From Candidatus Uhrbacteria bacterium (lineage in GTDB: Bacteria > Patescibacteriota > Patescibacteriia > UBA9934 > GWF2-40-263): 48,842 bases of DNA. The number at the start of each line of letters is the position of its first letter. The first letter of the stretch is position 1. This document shows, piece by piece, positions 23,714 to 33,458 of this stretch. Under the pieces are notes generated by a model, which was given only the letters and a program-made list of their open reading frames with translations, ran no database searches and was not told where the DNA came from. The position numbers and the translations under genes are program-made. The stretch spans positions 1 through 48,842 of the forward strand of contig JABMNY010000026.1 in the NCBI GenBank assembly GCA_013204385.1. Direction: 5' to 3'.

Positions 23714-25792
23714 TTACAGACCCCATGCGGCTGAGTTAATACCGCCACGATCACTTTCATTGTCACTAAAAAAAGTTCCTATCAGTGTTGCATATCCATT
23801 GTAAACGCGGATATGAGGTCCTCCCCCTGGTCCTGCAGCTGTAATGATAGAAGCCCCACCAGAATCACTCAAGTTTCCGACAGATAACCGAACTCCTCCA
23901 CGAAATCCAGAATCATAGGCAAAAAATGTTCCAAGCCACTCACCCGCTCCATCATAAATTTGAACCTGAGGGCCTCCACCTGTATCTGTTCCTGTCACGA
24001 TTTCATCATCACCATCCCCATCAAGATCTCCGCTAGAAATAAACACCCCCTTGTCATAGGTGCGTGCATACGCAAGAAATTCGCTCACAAACGTGCCATC
24101 TGGCTGAAGAACTCGCACTAATGGTTCATGTCCTCCACCGAGTGTCACGAGAATTTCGTCCGCATTATCTCCATCTATATCCCCAAGTGCGACTCGGACA
24201 CTGCGTTTCCCAGCAATATCAGAAAATGGTGAGAGTGTTGCTTCAATCTGACTCCCTCCTTTATCAAACAATCGTACACGTGCCTGACCTCCCTCATCTG
24301 TGCTCACGGCGATTTCTTCAATTCCGTCCCCGTCAATATCGCCGGACGCGACAAACAGTCCTGATCGAAGTTCTGTTTCAAATGCGTAAAATTGATTCTC
24401 AAGATTTCCTTCAAGATCAAAGATACGAACTTGCGGTCCACCTCCGGGACCTGGCACGACCACGATTTCCTCTGCCCCATCTCCATCCACATCTCCCATT
24501 GTCAAGCGAACGCCCCCTGTAAATGAAGTATCATATGCCTCAAAGGAGGCAACAATCTCGGTTCCACTATTGGTGAATACCTGGACGATCGGAGGACTCC
24601 CGGACTCTGGAGCAACTGCGATTCGATAACTTGATTGCATCTGTACGGATGAGGTACTTGTCCCTCCATCGTCTACGTCGGCAAAAGACGTAGCTAATGT
24701 AAGAGCGCTAGCGAGATTCAATCGTCCTGCCCCCATTTTTCCAACTGCATCCCCCGTCGCAGATACGGGATCTACAGAAAGACGCAGGATCGTCTTGATA
24801 TCGTCTGGAGTCAGGGAATGATAGGCAGACTTGAGAAGGGCTGCAGCTCCAGCCACCATCGGGGAAGCCATCGAGGTTCCTGACCACCCTTCTTCATAAT
24901 AGCCGTCTGCAAACGGGGTCCACTCATCATCTTGATACACGGCACTAAAAATGTTTTCTCCTGGAGCTGAAATGTCTGTGCATTCTGCGCCATAGTTTGA
25001 AAAATCTGCTTTGATATCATTTACATCTGTTGCCGCAACTCCCAATATTAAATCCTCACCTGAACGTTCACCAAAGCACGCTGGGAAAATAGGACGATCA
25101 TCAATATTAATTCCGCCTCCATTTGAATTTCCCATTGCGGCAACAACCACAATTCCAGATTCATAGGCATCTTGAATGACAGCTCGAAGCGCATCATCAA
25201 AATCGAACCCCGTAAAACTTAAGTTAATAACATCTGCCCCCATGGCGGTTGCGTATTCAACTCCTTGTCGAGCAAGGGTGGAATTCCCGATCCCTTCATT
25301 ATCAAGAATCCGAACGCTCATGAGTTGCACGTCCCAATTAATCCCTGCAATTCCCTCTTCGTTATCTCCCACCGCTCCAATAATTCCCGCAATCACCGTT
25401 CCATGAGAGATTGCTCCTTCGTCGAACGCCTCATCCGAATTTGGAATTGGGCTCCCGTCATCATCTACAAAATCCCATCCATGTACATCATCAATATACC
25501 CATTTCCATCATTGTCGATTCCATCATCTGCCACCTCACCGGTATTCACCCATATATTTTCCGCAAGATCTGGATGATCTAAGTCAATACCGGTATCCAA
25601 CACCGCAACCACAATAGATCCGTCACCTGTGTGAATATCCCATGCGGAGTACGCATCGATATTTGTGAGATACCACTGATCCGAAAGATAGGTATCGTTT
25701 GGTGTGAGCGCATGAACTGGAAACGCACTTGCAAAGACAAATAAAAAAAGAACTCCTTTGCGCATCCAAGAAACAGCCGTGTGTGTTTTCAT
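23714..25792 (-). CDS. Secreted subtilisin-like (S8) protease with FG-GAP/VCBS repeats
   Basis: 692 residues from ATG 25792, seven bases after the upstream subtilase stop. A signal peptide ends at about PVHA (28). The protease domain follows directly without a visible propeptide: Asp66 in VLDTGIDLDHPDL, His130 in SHGTVIAGI, the oxyanion Asn222 in MGNSNGG, and Ser307 in GTSMASPMVAGAAAL. From about 400 to the end run five or six repeats of about 50 residues with D-x-DGDG-x-(D/E)-E-I and GPGGGPQVRIF patterns. These FG-GAP-like blades bind calcium and probably form a beta-propeller. It is likely released or cell-surface attached. The repeats are shared with the genes at 25800 and 36319. Confidence 0.92.
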   Translation of the reverse strand: MKTHTAVSWMRKGVLFLFVFASAFPVHALTPNDTYLSDQWYLTNIDAYSAWDIHTGDGSIVVAVLDTGIDLDHPDLAENIWVNTGEVADDGIDNDGNGYIDDVHGWDFVDDDGSPIPNSDEAFDEGAISHGTVIAGIIGAVGDNEEGIAGINWDVQLMSVRILDNEGIGNSTLARQGVEYATAMGADVINLSFTGFDFDDALRAVIQDAYESGIVVVAAMGNSNGGGINIDDRPIFPACFGERSGEDLILGVAATDVNDIKADFSNYGAECTDISAPGENIFSAVYQDDEWTPFADGYYEEGWSGTSMASPMVAGAAALLKSAYHSLTPDDIKTILRLSVDPVSATGDAVGKMGAGRLNLASALTLATSFADVDDGGTSTSSVQMQSSYRIAVAPESGSPPIVQVFTNSGTEIVASFEAYDTSFTGGVRLTMGDVDGDGAEEIVVVPGPGGGPQVRIFDLEGNLENQFYAFETELRSGLFVASGDIDGDGIEEIAVSTDEGGQARVRLFDKGGSQIEATLSPFSDIAGKRSVRVALGDIDGDNADEILVTLGGGHEPLVRVLQPDGTFVSEFLAYARTYDKGVFISSGDLDGDGDDEIVTGTDTGGGPQVQIYDGAGEWLGTFFAYDSGFRGGVRLSVGNLSDSGGASIITAAGPGGGPHIRVYNGYATLIGTFFSDNESDRGGINSAAWGL

Positions 25793-25799
25793 AAAATGA

Positions 25800-27845
25800 C
25801 TAAATACCAACAACCGCACCAAATCGATTCAATGAATTAAATGCGAAGAATCCACCGATAAGTTCTGTACTCCCATTAAAGATTCGGATTTGTGGTCCTC
25901 CATTTTTTTCTGGACTAATGTAAAGCTCTTCGATTCCATTAAGATCAACATCCCCAGCGCTCACTTGAACCCCTCCTCGATACTCATGAGGAAATACGAA
26001 AAAGGAACGGATCTGAACTCCGGATGCATCATAAAAACCGACCTCAGGATTAAATCCTTTTCCTTTCGAAACAACAATCTCATCCACGCCATCTGAATCC
26101 AAATCCGCGGTCGCCACATGCAAAGCATTTACTTCCTTATTAAACACCACGAACGACCCAACATACTTTCCAGATCCACTATGGATCATCACCGTTCCAT
26201 CACTTTGTGTTTGAAGAACAGAAATAATCTCACGATCCATATCTGAGTTGATATCACCGACGGAAATTTCAATAGCGGACTCCGTTCTTCCAAACGGGAA
26301 AAATGCCCCCTTCAAATATCCATGATGATTAAACATACGCACTTGTCCTGTTCCTCCTTCATCAGATGTCACGAGTATCTCATCAATTCCGTCATTATTT
26401 ATATCTCCCACAGCAACTTGAATCCCCAAACGTCCTCCCTCATCAAATGCAAAAAACTGACCTTCAACAACACCATTTAAATTAAAAATCCGAACTTGTG
26501 GTCCTCCACCTGGACCTGCTCCGGTGATAATCTCATCCTCCCCATCTCCATCAACATCCCCCATCGCAATCCGGACGCCTCCGGTAAACTCAGGGTGATA
26601 TGCATCAAACTGTGCAAGCACCTCTCCTTTTCCATTCACGCGCCGAACAAGAGGCTCAGATCCTTTTCCTTGTGCCACCACAAATGAATCCGATGAGATG
26701 TGATTTGAAGGGGAAGTTGATAAGACCTGTCCAGCAAAAATTTGTGCATATTCAAGTGCACGAGCCAGATTCAGGCGTCCAGCCCCAAGCCTTAATCGAT
26801 CTGCAAGTGACCGTTCTGCAACAGGATCAACAGCAAGCTTTAGTGCATTTCTAATTTGATCTGGTGTAAGACTTGGATACGCAGAACGCATCAGAGCAGC
26901 GGCTCCAGAAACCATCGGGGCTGCCAATGACGTTCCTTCCCAAGGAGAAGCATAGGCGGTGATAAATGCAAGCTCTTCGGCGTCATGATACACGCTCGCA
27001 AAAATATCGATTCCTGGAGCAGCGATGTCTGTACATCGTGATCCAAAATTAGAGAATGATGCTTTTTGATCCTGCACATCTGTTGCTGTTACACCAATCA
27101 CAATATTTCTTCCAATCTCATGATCAAAACAGGCTGGATAAATCATTTCCGTATTCAGATCCTTATTTCCATTTCCAACAGCCGCCACAATAACCACCCC
27201 TTGATCATGGGCCCACTCAATCGTGTCGCGCAAACGCACATCCGTTTGCGAAAAGGTAAAACTCAAGTTAATAACGTCCGCTCCATTTTCGACAGCGTAT
27301 ACAATGGCGCGACGAACATCTGCCGTAGACCCTGCCCCAAACTCATTCAGTACTCGCAAAGGCATGATACGCACATCCCAATTGATTCCCGCAATTCCTA
27401 ATCCATTATTTGCTGTTGCTCCAATAATTCCAGCGATCACTGTTCCATGAGAGGCAACAGAATCTCGTACCCCCTCATAAATAACAGACGAAGGATCTGT
27501 GTCTCCATCGACAAAATCCCACCCAATAAGATCATCTTCGAACCCATTCTGATCATCATCAACAGAATCATTTCCTATTTCATCCTCATTCCTCCAATAC
27601 TGTCCGATTAAGTCTTCGTGATCTAAATCAAATCCCGCGTCGAGTATAGCCACAATCGTTTTTTCTGAACCTGTTTCTATGTCCCATGCCACCGGAGCAG
27701 AAATTTGATCGAGATACCAAAGCTCTTCACGAAAACGATCCGTCACGTCACGTGCATGGACAGGAAAACTGAATAACAGAAGAGATGCGATCATCACTCC
27801 GCTACACACAATTTTTCCCAACTGTTCCAAACAAAAATACCGCAT
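25800..27845 (-). CDS. Secreted subtilisin-like (S8) protease with FG-GAP/VCBS repeats, paralogue
   Basis: 681 residues from ATG 27845. This start is chosen because the in-frame ATG at 27887 is the -35 box of the gene's own promoter. The signal peptide contains Arg and Lys and a hydrophobic core, and is cleaved near PVHA (about 31). The triad is Asp69 (AILDAGFDLDHEDL), His133 (SHGTVIAGI) and Ser306 (GTSLAAPMVSGAAAL), with Asn225 in AAVGNGN. The C-terminal half has about six FG-GAP-like repeats with GDVDGDGEDEI-type calcium loops. The domain order and motif spacing match the next gene, so the two arose by tandem duplication. The start codon lies inside the terminator hairpin of the gene upstream. 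Confidence 0.9.
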   Translation of the reverse strand: MRYFCLEQLGKIVCSGVMIASLLLFSFPVHARDVTDRFREELWYLDQISAPVAWDIETGSEKTIVAILDAGFDLDHEDLIGQYWRNEDEIGNDSVDDDQNGFEDDLIGWDFVDGDTDPSSVIYEGVRDSVASHGTVIAGIIGATANNGLGIAGINWDVRIMPLRVLNEFGAGSTADVRRAIVYAVENGADVINLSFTFSQTDVRLRDTIEWAHDQGVVIVAAVGNGNKDLNTEMIYPACFDHEIGRNIVIGVTATDVQDQKASFSNFGSRCTDIAAPGIDIFASVYHDAEELAFITAYASPWEGTSLAAPMVSGAAALMRSAYPSLTPDQIRNALKLAVDPVAERSLADRLRLGAGRLNLARALEYAQIFAGQVLSTSPSNHISSDSFVVAQGKGSEPLVRRVNGKGEVLAQFDAYHPEFTGGVRIAMGDVDGDGEDEIITGAGPGGGPQVRIFNLNGVVEGQFFAFDEGGRLGIQVAVGDINNDGIDEILVTSDEGGTGQVRMFNHHGYLKGAFFPFGRTESAIEISVGDINSDMDREIISVLQTQSDGTVMIHSGSGKYVGSFVVFNKEVNALHVATADLDSDGVDEIVVSKGKGFNPEVGFYDASGVQIRSFFVFPHEYRGGVQVSAGDVDLNGIEELYISPEKNGGPQIRIFNGSTELIGGFFAFNSLNRFGAVVGI

Positions 27846-27861
27846 ATTTCTATGCGGTATT
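27836..27861 (-). terminator. Terminator of the 27874 gene, interleaved with the next promoter
   Basis: Minus strand perfect 11-bp stem AATACCGCATA / TATGCGGTATT (27861-27851 with 27846-27836), GAAA loop, then TTTGTTT. Its first arm overlaps the -10 box, and its second arm contains the start codon, of the downstream subtilase gene. Confidence 0.85.
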
Positions 27862-27887
27862 GTAACGATTTCCCTAGAAATTGTCAT
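27859..27887 (-). promoter_or_regulatory. Promoter of the subtilase pair
   Basis: Minus strand ATGACA (27887-27882), 17-base spacer, TACAAT (27864-27859). Transcription would start near 27852, after the first terminator arm, so its own transcript cannot form the hairpin. The leader is about 7 bases. Confidence 0.65.
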
Positions 27888-29343
27888 CTAGTGAAGTGAT
27901 GCTCGCTGTTTCCTCATCCACATCATAGTCGATGATAGAAGTAACATCCTCTCCAAACGAGTAATTCCCCAAAAAAGCATCGGAAATGTCATCAATTTGT
28001 TGATTCCAAGTATCTCCATATAAATCCACTGCAACACTCTCACTTTCAATTGCTCGTAGAATTCCTCCCTCAGAAACAGCATATACCGTTGGGACACTCA
28101 AAAATTTCACCATGCGTGTTCCTGGGTGATAAGTCACATTTGATCCAAGAGTCAAGGAAGATAGGAAGTCAGAACTCACTTCAACAACATCGTCAAAATT
28201 TTCAAACCAGGTTAAAAAAACGTTCTCGTTGGTGAAGGCATGACGTTTCCCATCTGTGGCGTAATAGTAAACGGCACGGCATGGATCATTTACCTCTGAA
28301 GCTATTTCTGTCGAACAAGCAAGCTTAATCAAATGACTCGGTTCCGCCTCAGATGCTTCTTCTTCTACAACAGGTTCCTCTTCAACCACCTCTTCCTCAA
28401 CGATTACTTCATCCTCTTCAAAGTACAGAACAATGCTCTGTACGTCATCTTGTGTTCCCACGACCCAAATGCCTGTATCGGAAATAACGGCACCGCGGAA
28501 TGTATAGTCCTCAACTGCATAGGGATATGACGTCCAGGTCACTCCGGCATCATCAGATTTAAGAATGATCTGATCACCCACAACCACCATCTGATCTCCA
28601 TTTACTTGAATATCATATAAATTCTGATAGGAAAGTCCGTCAACCGCAATTGTGCTCCAAGAATAATTTCCATCTGTGGTGTGGATAAACGTTCCATTGC
28701 GCCCAACGGCATACCCTTCTGTTGCGGATCTAAACCATACTCCATACAAATCATCTTGCGTGATCTGTCCGATGGTTCTCCATTGTGACCCACCTTCATG
28801 TCCATAATAAAGATACCCACTTGCTCCCACAATCCAAGCGGTTCCATCCCCCATATCTTGAACACGATTCAACTCTAAGGTTGTGAGCGTTGTTGAAATT
28901 GAAACCCACTGACTCGACGCATGATTATACGTCATGAGTCGTCCACTCGCTCCCACTAAATACCCATAAGATTCAGAGATATCCATGTCATTGATATGTT
29001 CTGTAATTCCAAGCGTCACGTTTGACCAGGTACTTCCCCCATCCAGTGACTCACGCATCGCAGACCCTTCACCTGCAACCCACACGTGATCTCCAAGCGT
29101 CTCAATATCACGCCAATACACACTGGTATTTTGATCGATGACTGACCAGGTGCCCCCCGAATCAGATGAGGAAATAATATTCCCTGCATTTCCAACAGCC
29201 ATGACCCGATCTCCCAAGACTGCGACAGAACGAAGTCCTTGAATCATTCCTAAATCTTTCAACGTCCAACTACCAGAGGCATCAGCCTGAATGGCAAAGA
29301 AAGAGGAGAGAATAAGGAAGAGTGAAATGATTTTGAATTTCAT
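27874..29343 (-). CDS. Secreted YCF48/BNR-like beta-propeller protein with a shared C-terminal surface domain
   Basis: 489 residues from ATG 29343. A signal peptide (about 1-24) is followed by repeats of about 45 residues with S-x-D-x-G-x-TW motifs (SSDSGGTWSVI, SLDGGSTWSNV, KSDDAGVTWTSY) and AVG-x-x-G strands, as in YCF48/BNR beta-propellers. An acidic EEEVVEEEPVVEEE linker (about 325-345) leads to a domain of about 125 residues (YYYATDGKRHAFTNENVFLTWFENFDDVVEV…) that is also the N-terminal domain of the giant protein at 29468. The extended -10 TGCTATACT ends 8 bases before the ATG. Function is unknown; attachment to the surface layer through the shared domain is an inference. Confidence 0.85.
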   Translation of the reverse strand: MKFKIISLFLILSSFFAIQADASGSWTLKDLGMIQGLRSVAVLGDRVMAVGNAGNIISSSDSGGTWSVIDQNTSVYWRDIETLGDHVWVAGEGSAMRESLDGGSTWSNVTLGITEHINDMDISESYGYLVGASGRLMTYNHASSQWVSISTTLTTLELNRVQDMGDGTAWIVGASGYLYYGHEGGSQWRTIGQITQDDLYGVWFRSATEGYAVGRNGTFIHTTDGNYSWSTIAVDGLSYQNLYDIQVNGDQMVVVGDQIILKSDDAGVTWTSYPYAVEDYTFRGAVISDTGIWVVGTQDDVQSIVLYFEEDEVIVEEEVVEEEPVVEEEASEAEPSHLIKLACSTEIASEVNDPCRAVYYYATDGKRHAFTNENVFLTWFENFDDVVEVSSDFLSSLTLGSNVTYHPGTRMVKFLSVPTVYAVSEGGILRAIESESVAVDLYGDTWNQQIDDISDAFLGNYSFGEDVTSIIDYDVDEETASITSLDDNF

Positions 29344-29351
29344 ATACAGAG

Positions 29352-29360
29352 AGTATAGCA
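29352..29360 (-). promoter_or_regulatory. Extended -10 promoter of the 27874 gene
   Basis: Minus strand TG-C-TATACT, 8 bases before the ATG at 29343. It is identical in sequence and spacing to the box before the UXS gene. Confidence 0.6.
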
Positions 29361-29387
29361 AATTTCGTTTTACTCGCCGAGAGGACA

Positions 29388-29419
29388 CAAACCAAAACTC
29401 GCGTCCGAAGACGCGAGTT
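29388..29419 (-). terminator. Terminator of the giant surface protein gene
   Basis: Minus strand perfect 10-bp stem AACTCGCGTC / GACGCGAGTT with a very stable C(TTCG)G loop, then TTTTGGTTTG. Such a strong terminator suits a highly expressed gene. Confidence 0.9.
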
Positions 29420-29467
29420 GTTGGTCATGATAGTTTCTCTTTACAGAGAAGTTATATCAATTGGGTG

Positions 29468-32400
29468 TTACTTGGTCCAAGTCTCAGATCCGAGATCGAG
29501 ATCATCTTGCAAGTAACCATTGTGCCAATCACCTGTTGATGTGGCATTGGTTGTCGTCACGTGAGCAGATGCACTGAGATCTGACCAAATGAGTGTTTGA
29601 CTCACTCCGGCAGAATCTCCAGCAGCAGCTGAAGTGTGAGTCTTGACGATGGTAGCTGTAGTAGTTCCATCATTCAAGTATGAACCAGCGTTGATAGCTG
29701 TATCAGCAGCGAGGTAGAAGCTTACAGAATCTCCTGAAGTATCAGCACCAACGGTTCTGAATCCAACTGGAGTTCCACGAACAACATACGTTACTGTTTC
29801 TCCAGCGGAGATCACATCTTCAGTAGCCCAAGTAACAATAAGGTTTGAATCAGCCTCTAAGAAAGCACCTGTGCCCTCAACAGAGTTTCCATCTTCATCT
29901 TGGATGAGAACAGAAGTAGTGATATCAGAACCATTCTTGTAGAACTTGAAGGTGTCTACACCCATGGTATCAGCTGTACCACCGTCGCTCCATGTTGATG
30001 TCAACTTGAATTGCTTCAAAGAAACATCTCCATTTGAGTCAGCAGTTACAGTGAACTTGTAGAGATCAGTTGCTTGGCTGTTTACAACAGTTGAGTTTGT
30101 AAGATCAACCTGAGCAAATGTTGGGATTGAGTTGAATACGTACACCTCATTTCCATCACGGTCAGTTGCATCAGTTGTAACTGTTCCGGTTGAATCTGAG
30201 TATCGTGCAGAGTCAAGTGAAGTTGCAGTGTTCTTCTGTGAAGCTCCAGCCCCTACACCAATATCGTTCAATACGAGTTTGGCTGTAATGGTCTTGGAAG
30301 TTCCAGCAGGAACACTGATGCTCAATCCTGTGATAAGTGCAGCTCCATTTTTTACAGCGTCACCTGACAACTGAGCAAATACAGCTGAACCGAGTAAGGT
30401 TGTTCCATCGTACAATGATGCAGATGAAGCAACTCCAACGGCTGCAGCAGGAATTGAGACTTGAATCTGATCGATTGTGTATGACTCTCGAACAGCAGTG
30501 AACTTGTACTTAGCTGTTTCAACAGTCTGTCCACCAGCAACAGCCATGTTGACAGGTGTTCCACCGTCGAGAGCTGTTGTGAATGAACCACTTACGTACC
30601 AAGTAATACTTTGTCCACCAATTACAGATCCATCGATTGATGTACCTGAGTCAGAAGCTGTTCCGTCTACGTCAAGTGTTGGTGTAATGACGTCATCACC
30701 GTCTGTATCATCTGAAACAGATGTTGCAACGGTAGCGTATGCATTGATGTAAATCGTTTCACCTGGCTCGAGTGTGTAGTTTACAGACCAAGCGTTTGCT
30801 GTAAGAGACACGGTGCTCTTAGCGCTTGATGTGTTTTCATCACCCTCTGGACCATACATAACGTAAAGGTTTGTGTAGTCAGCAGCAGCGCTCGCTTCAG
30901 ATACAGCAGAAGAGAATGCAAGGTCAAACTGTGTAAGATTGACTGATTCTGTTGTTGCAGCTGTTACGGTCCATGAACCAACTTTGTAGCCAGTCTTTGG
31001 AGCAACCGCTGTCTGATCAGCGTAACTTGTGTTCTCAGAAACGGTCAGAGAACCAGTTCGAACAGTGAGTGTGTTTCCATTAGTATCAGCTCCTGGAAGT
31101 GATGTGTATGAACCTGAAGTCATTCGAAGCACGTTGCTTGATAATGCTGTTGCATCGATCACAAGTTGAATTGTATCGTTTGCAGCAACACCGTCTGTTC
31201 CTTCAGAATCGTAGACGTCAGCACGGACTTCCATGGTGATAGGTGATCCAGGGTACACAACGAATTGTGAACCAAATGTGTAAGCAGAGTATGAAGCTGC
31301 AGAACCAGCAACACCAGTACATGAACTAGCTGTTGTGTTGTCGTTTCCACAGATCACAGAAGTGCTTCCAACCTGAGTTCCATCAACATAGATGGCACCA
31401 TTTCGGAGTTTGAATGCTGTGTCTGAATCATCTTCAATTACATTGAAGTTGAGGGATTCAATCTTCATGGCTTCACCTGTTGCTTTTACTTCAAATGAAG
31501 CAAGAGAAGCATTAGATGCACCAATGATCAAATCACCAGAAGCTGAGTCAATTTCTTTTGTGAATGTAAGGTTACCTGAAGCGATGGTTTGAGCACCAGC
31601 ATCTCGTGTTGAGAATGTTGTGCTATTAGCCTGTACCAAAATTGGTTGATCGTAATCTTCTTCAATGAAGATTGCGTCAGCTGCATTTCGCATACCAACA
31701 GTAACGGTACGAGTTGAACCACCCCAGATATCAGCCATCACTTTAATAGCGTGAGTTCCTGTAGTCATTCGAATTGGGTCTGCTGAGAGGTCGAATGTGA
31801 TGTAACCATCAGCATCCTCTTCTGCAACAGTGTCTCCGTAGTTTACTCCAGCAACGTAAAGATCCCAGTTTCCAAGATCCTCTTCATTGATAGAACCAAT
31901 GTTTCGGAATCGGATTGCTGTGAGCAAAGACTCGTTACTTCCAATAGTCACAGTATTGTTCCAGAGAGTGTAATCATCCTGTGGATCAAGTGAGCCATTA
32001 GCTGAAGGAGTTGTTGATGTAGCAAAACTTACAGTTCCAAATCCTGTAACAGTCGCAATGGTGTGCGTTGCAGAAGCAATCGCAGATCCTGTTGACTCAT
32101 AAGCGCCGCTGTAAACAACGTCGTCTGGGTCAAGAGTAACACCAACAGTCTGTCCAGATGTTCCTGTAAGAATGTCTGATCGAACATCAACGGTGTATGT
32201 TCCACCTGCTGGAATCGTGAAGAGACCAGTTGAATCGTTCCAAGAGATTTGTCCACTTGAAACAGATGCGGAATCAGATGTACGAACCCAACCATCAAAC
32301 AAGTAAGTGTTTGTAAGAGTTGTGTCAGCTGAAACACCTGTTCGTTCCAATACAACTTTTGTCACAACAACATCTGAAGATGAAGAGTTTGAAAAGTCAT

Positions 32401-33214
32401 ATGAACCGAGGTGTCCGAGCGCCTGTGCAGCAACAAGTGTGCTTGAAGCTGGAGATGATGATGAGAGAGAAACAGAAACTTCTTGTGTTTCTGCATACTC
32501 ATCTGTTTCAACCATCTGACCTGCGTCTGTCAAGTAAGCAAGCTCACCTGTGACATCAGAACCCATGGTGAAACTATCCATGTCAAAACCAGTTCCTGAA
32601 AGAACGAATCCGTCCTGGAACATGTTTCCTGACATTCCTGCTGCTGAGACCATGAGAAGTTCACCACCCCATACGAGGTAGGTGTCAGATCCATCGGTCC
32701 AGAGCATACCTTCGTATCCCATTGATGCGTCAGTAAGAGAGTCGCCTACAGAGTAGTCAACAAAGAATACGTCTGGAACATCATCGATGTACGTGTTCCA
32801 ATCGCTTCCTGCAAGACCTTCAGCTACTTCTTCTGATTCAATCCAGTGGATTGTACCGTCTTGAGCAACAGCGTAGGTCTTTTCATCACTCTCAATCTTG
32901 ATCCATCGTGAACCTGGTCGGGCTACGATATTTCCAGCAAGAGTAATGTCGGCAAGAGCCTCGTCAGTGATTTCAACAACTCCGTCGAAATCTTCAAACC
33001 ATGAAAAGTAAGTCTTTTCATTTGGGAAAGAGTAGCGCTGTCCGTCTGAACCGTAGTAATAAACAGTTGAGAGAGTTTCACCCTTAATCAAGTCGCCGTA
33101 AGAAGCAGCAGAAGCTTGAGAAGGTACAAACGCAGTCAAACCAGCTGTAGCAACAATTGTTGCAGCTGCGACCACGAATGTGAACGCTTTCTGTATTCGG
33201 AGAGAATTAGTCAT
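29468..33214 (-). CDS. Giant S-layer-like surface protein
   Basis: 1248 residues with a clear signal peptide (hydrophobic core about 10-30, cleavage near SQASA, 36). The N-terminal domain (about 40-165: TVYYYGSDGQRYSFPNEKTYFSWFEDFDGVVEI…) is shared with the protein at 27874. The rest is Thr/Ser/Val/Gly-rich, acidic, beta-strand-rich and almost free of Cys, with repeated 'GQTV…VRSDI-x-G-x-S…V-x-V-x-L' blocks that look like tandem Ig-like domains. No SLH, LPXTG or C-terminal anchor is seen. Length, composition, its own strong terminator and a leader of more than 80 bases suggest an abundant structural surface protein, probably the S-layer. This is inference; no family name can be given. Confidence 0.85.
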   Translation of the reverse strand: MTNSLRIQKAFTFVVAAATIVATAGLTAFVPSQASAASYGDLIKGETLSTVYYYGSDGQRYSFPNEKTYFSWFEDFDGVVEITDEALADITLAGNIVARPGSRWIKIESDEKTYAVAQDGTIHWIESEEVAEGLAGSDWNTYIDDVPDVFFVDYSVGDSLTDASMGYEGMLWTDGSDTYLVWGGELLMVSAAGMSGNMFQDGFVLSGTGFDMDSFTMGSDVTGELAYLTDAGQMVETDEYAETQEVSVSLSSSSPASSTLVAAQALGHLGSYDFSNSSSSDVVVTKVVLERTGVSADTTLTNTYLFDGWVRTSDSASVSSGQISWNDSTGLFTIPAGGTYTVDVRSDILTGTSGQTVGVTLDPDDVVYSGAYESTGSAIASATHTIATVTGFGTVSFATSTTPSANGSLDPQDDYTLWNNTVTIGSNESLLTAIRFRNIGSINEEDLGNWDLYVAGVNYGDTVAEEDADGYITFDLSADPIRMTTGTHAIKVMADIWGGSTRTVTVGMRNAADAIFIEEDYDQPILVQANSTTFSTRDAGAQTIASGNLTFTKEIDSASGDLIIGASNASLASFEVKATGEAMKIESLNFNVIEDDSDTAFKLRNGAIYVDGTQVGSTSVICGNDNTTASSCTGVAGSAASYSAYTFGSQFVVYPGSPITMEVRADVYDSEGTDGVAANDTIQLVIDATALSSNVLRMTSGSYTSLPGADTNGNTLTVRTGSLTVSENTSYADQTAVAPKTGYKVGSWTVTAATTESVNLTQFDLAFSSAVSEASAAADYTNLYVMYGPEGDENTSSAKSTVSLTANAWSVNYTLEPGETIYINAYATVATSVSDDTDGDDVITPTLDVDGTASDSGTSIDGSVIGGQSITWYVSGSFTTALDGGTPVNMAVAGGQTVETAKYKFTAVRESYTIDQIQVSIPAAAVGVASSASLYDGTTLLGSAVFAQLSGDAVKNGAALITGLSISVPAGTSKTITAKLVLNDIGVGAGASQKNTATSLDSARYSDSTGTVTTDATDRDGNEVYVFNSIPTFAQVDLTNSTVVNSQATDLYKFTVTADSNGDVSLKQFKLTSTWSDGGTADTMGVDTFKFYKNGSDITTSVLIQDEDGNSVEGTGAFLEADSNLIVTWATEDVISAGETVTYVVRGTPVGFRTVGADTSGDSVSFYLAADTAINAGSYLNDGTTTATIVKTHTSAAAGDSAGVSQTLIWSDLSASAHVTTTNATSTGDWHNGYLQDDLDLGSETWTK

Positions 33215-33458
33215 AGTATAGAATTTGTGCCCAGTTTTTACTGGGTATCTTTTATCCAGGCGTAATAATAAATGGTGCCCAGATGAACCTTTTAGCCTAG
33301 GTTATAGGCTTTTGTTTAATTACGAGTGAACGACCTTTCGGCCTCGACCTTTTATAGCTTCCCGTGAATTAATGAATTCATTCACTTCTCCATCTTAACG
33401 AATGAAGAAGTGAGCAAGGACTCCTTCTGTTATGAAGGGGTCCCAGGCTCAATGATGA
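33215..33458 (-). promoter_or_regulatory. Structured leader and promoter region of the giant surface protein gene
   Basis: This 244-bp gap holds, on the minus strand, a possible promoter (TTCACT 33330-33325, 18-base spacer, TATAAC 33306-33301). It also has a hairpin CCCAGT/ACTGGG (33230-33245) 16 bases before the ATG, a second hairpin AGCCT/AGGCT (33294-33310), a 12-bp palindrome AATGAATTCATT (33371-33382), and a terminator-like stem after the anti-sigma gene (about 33415-33445) without a T run. No Shine-Dalgarno sequence precedes the ATG at 33214. Confidence 0.45.
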
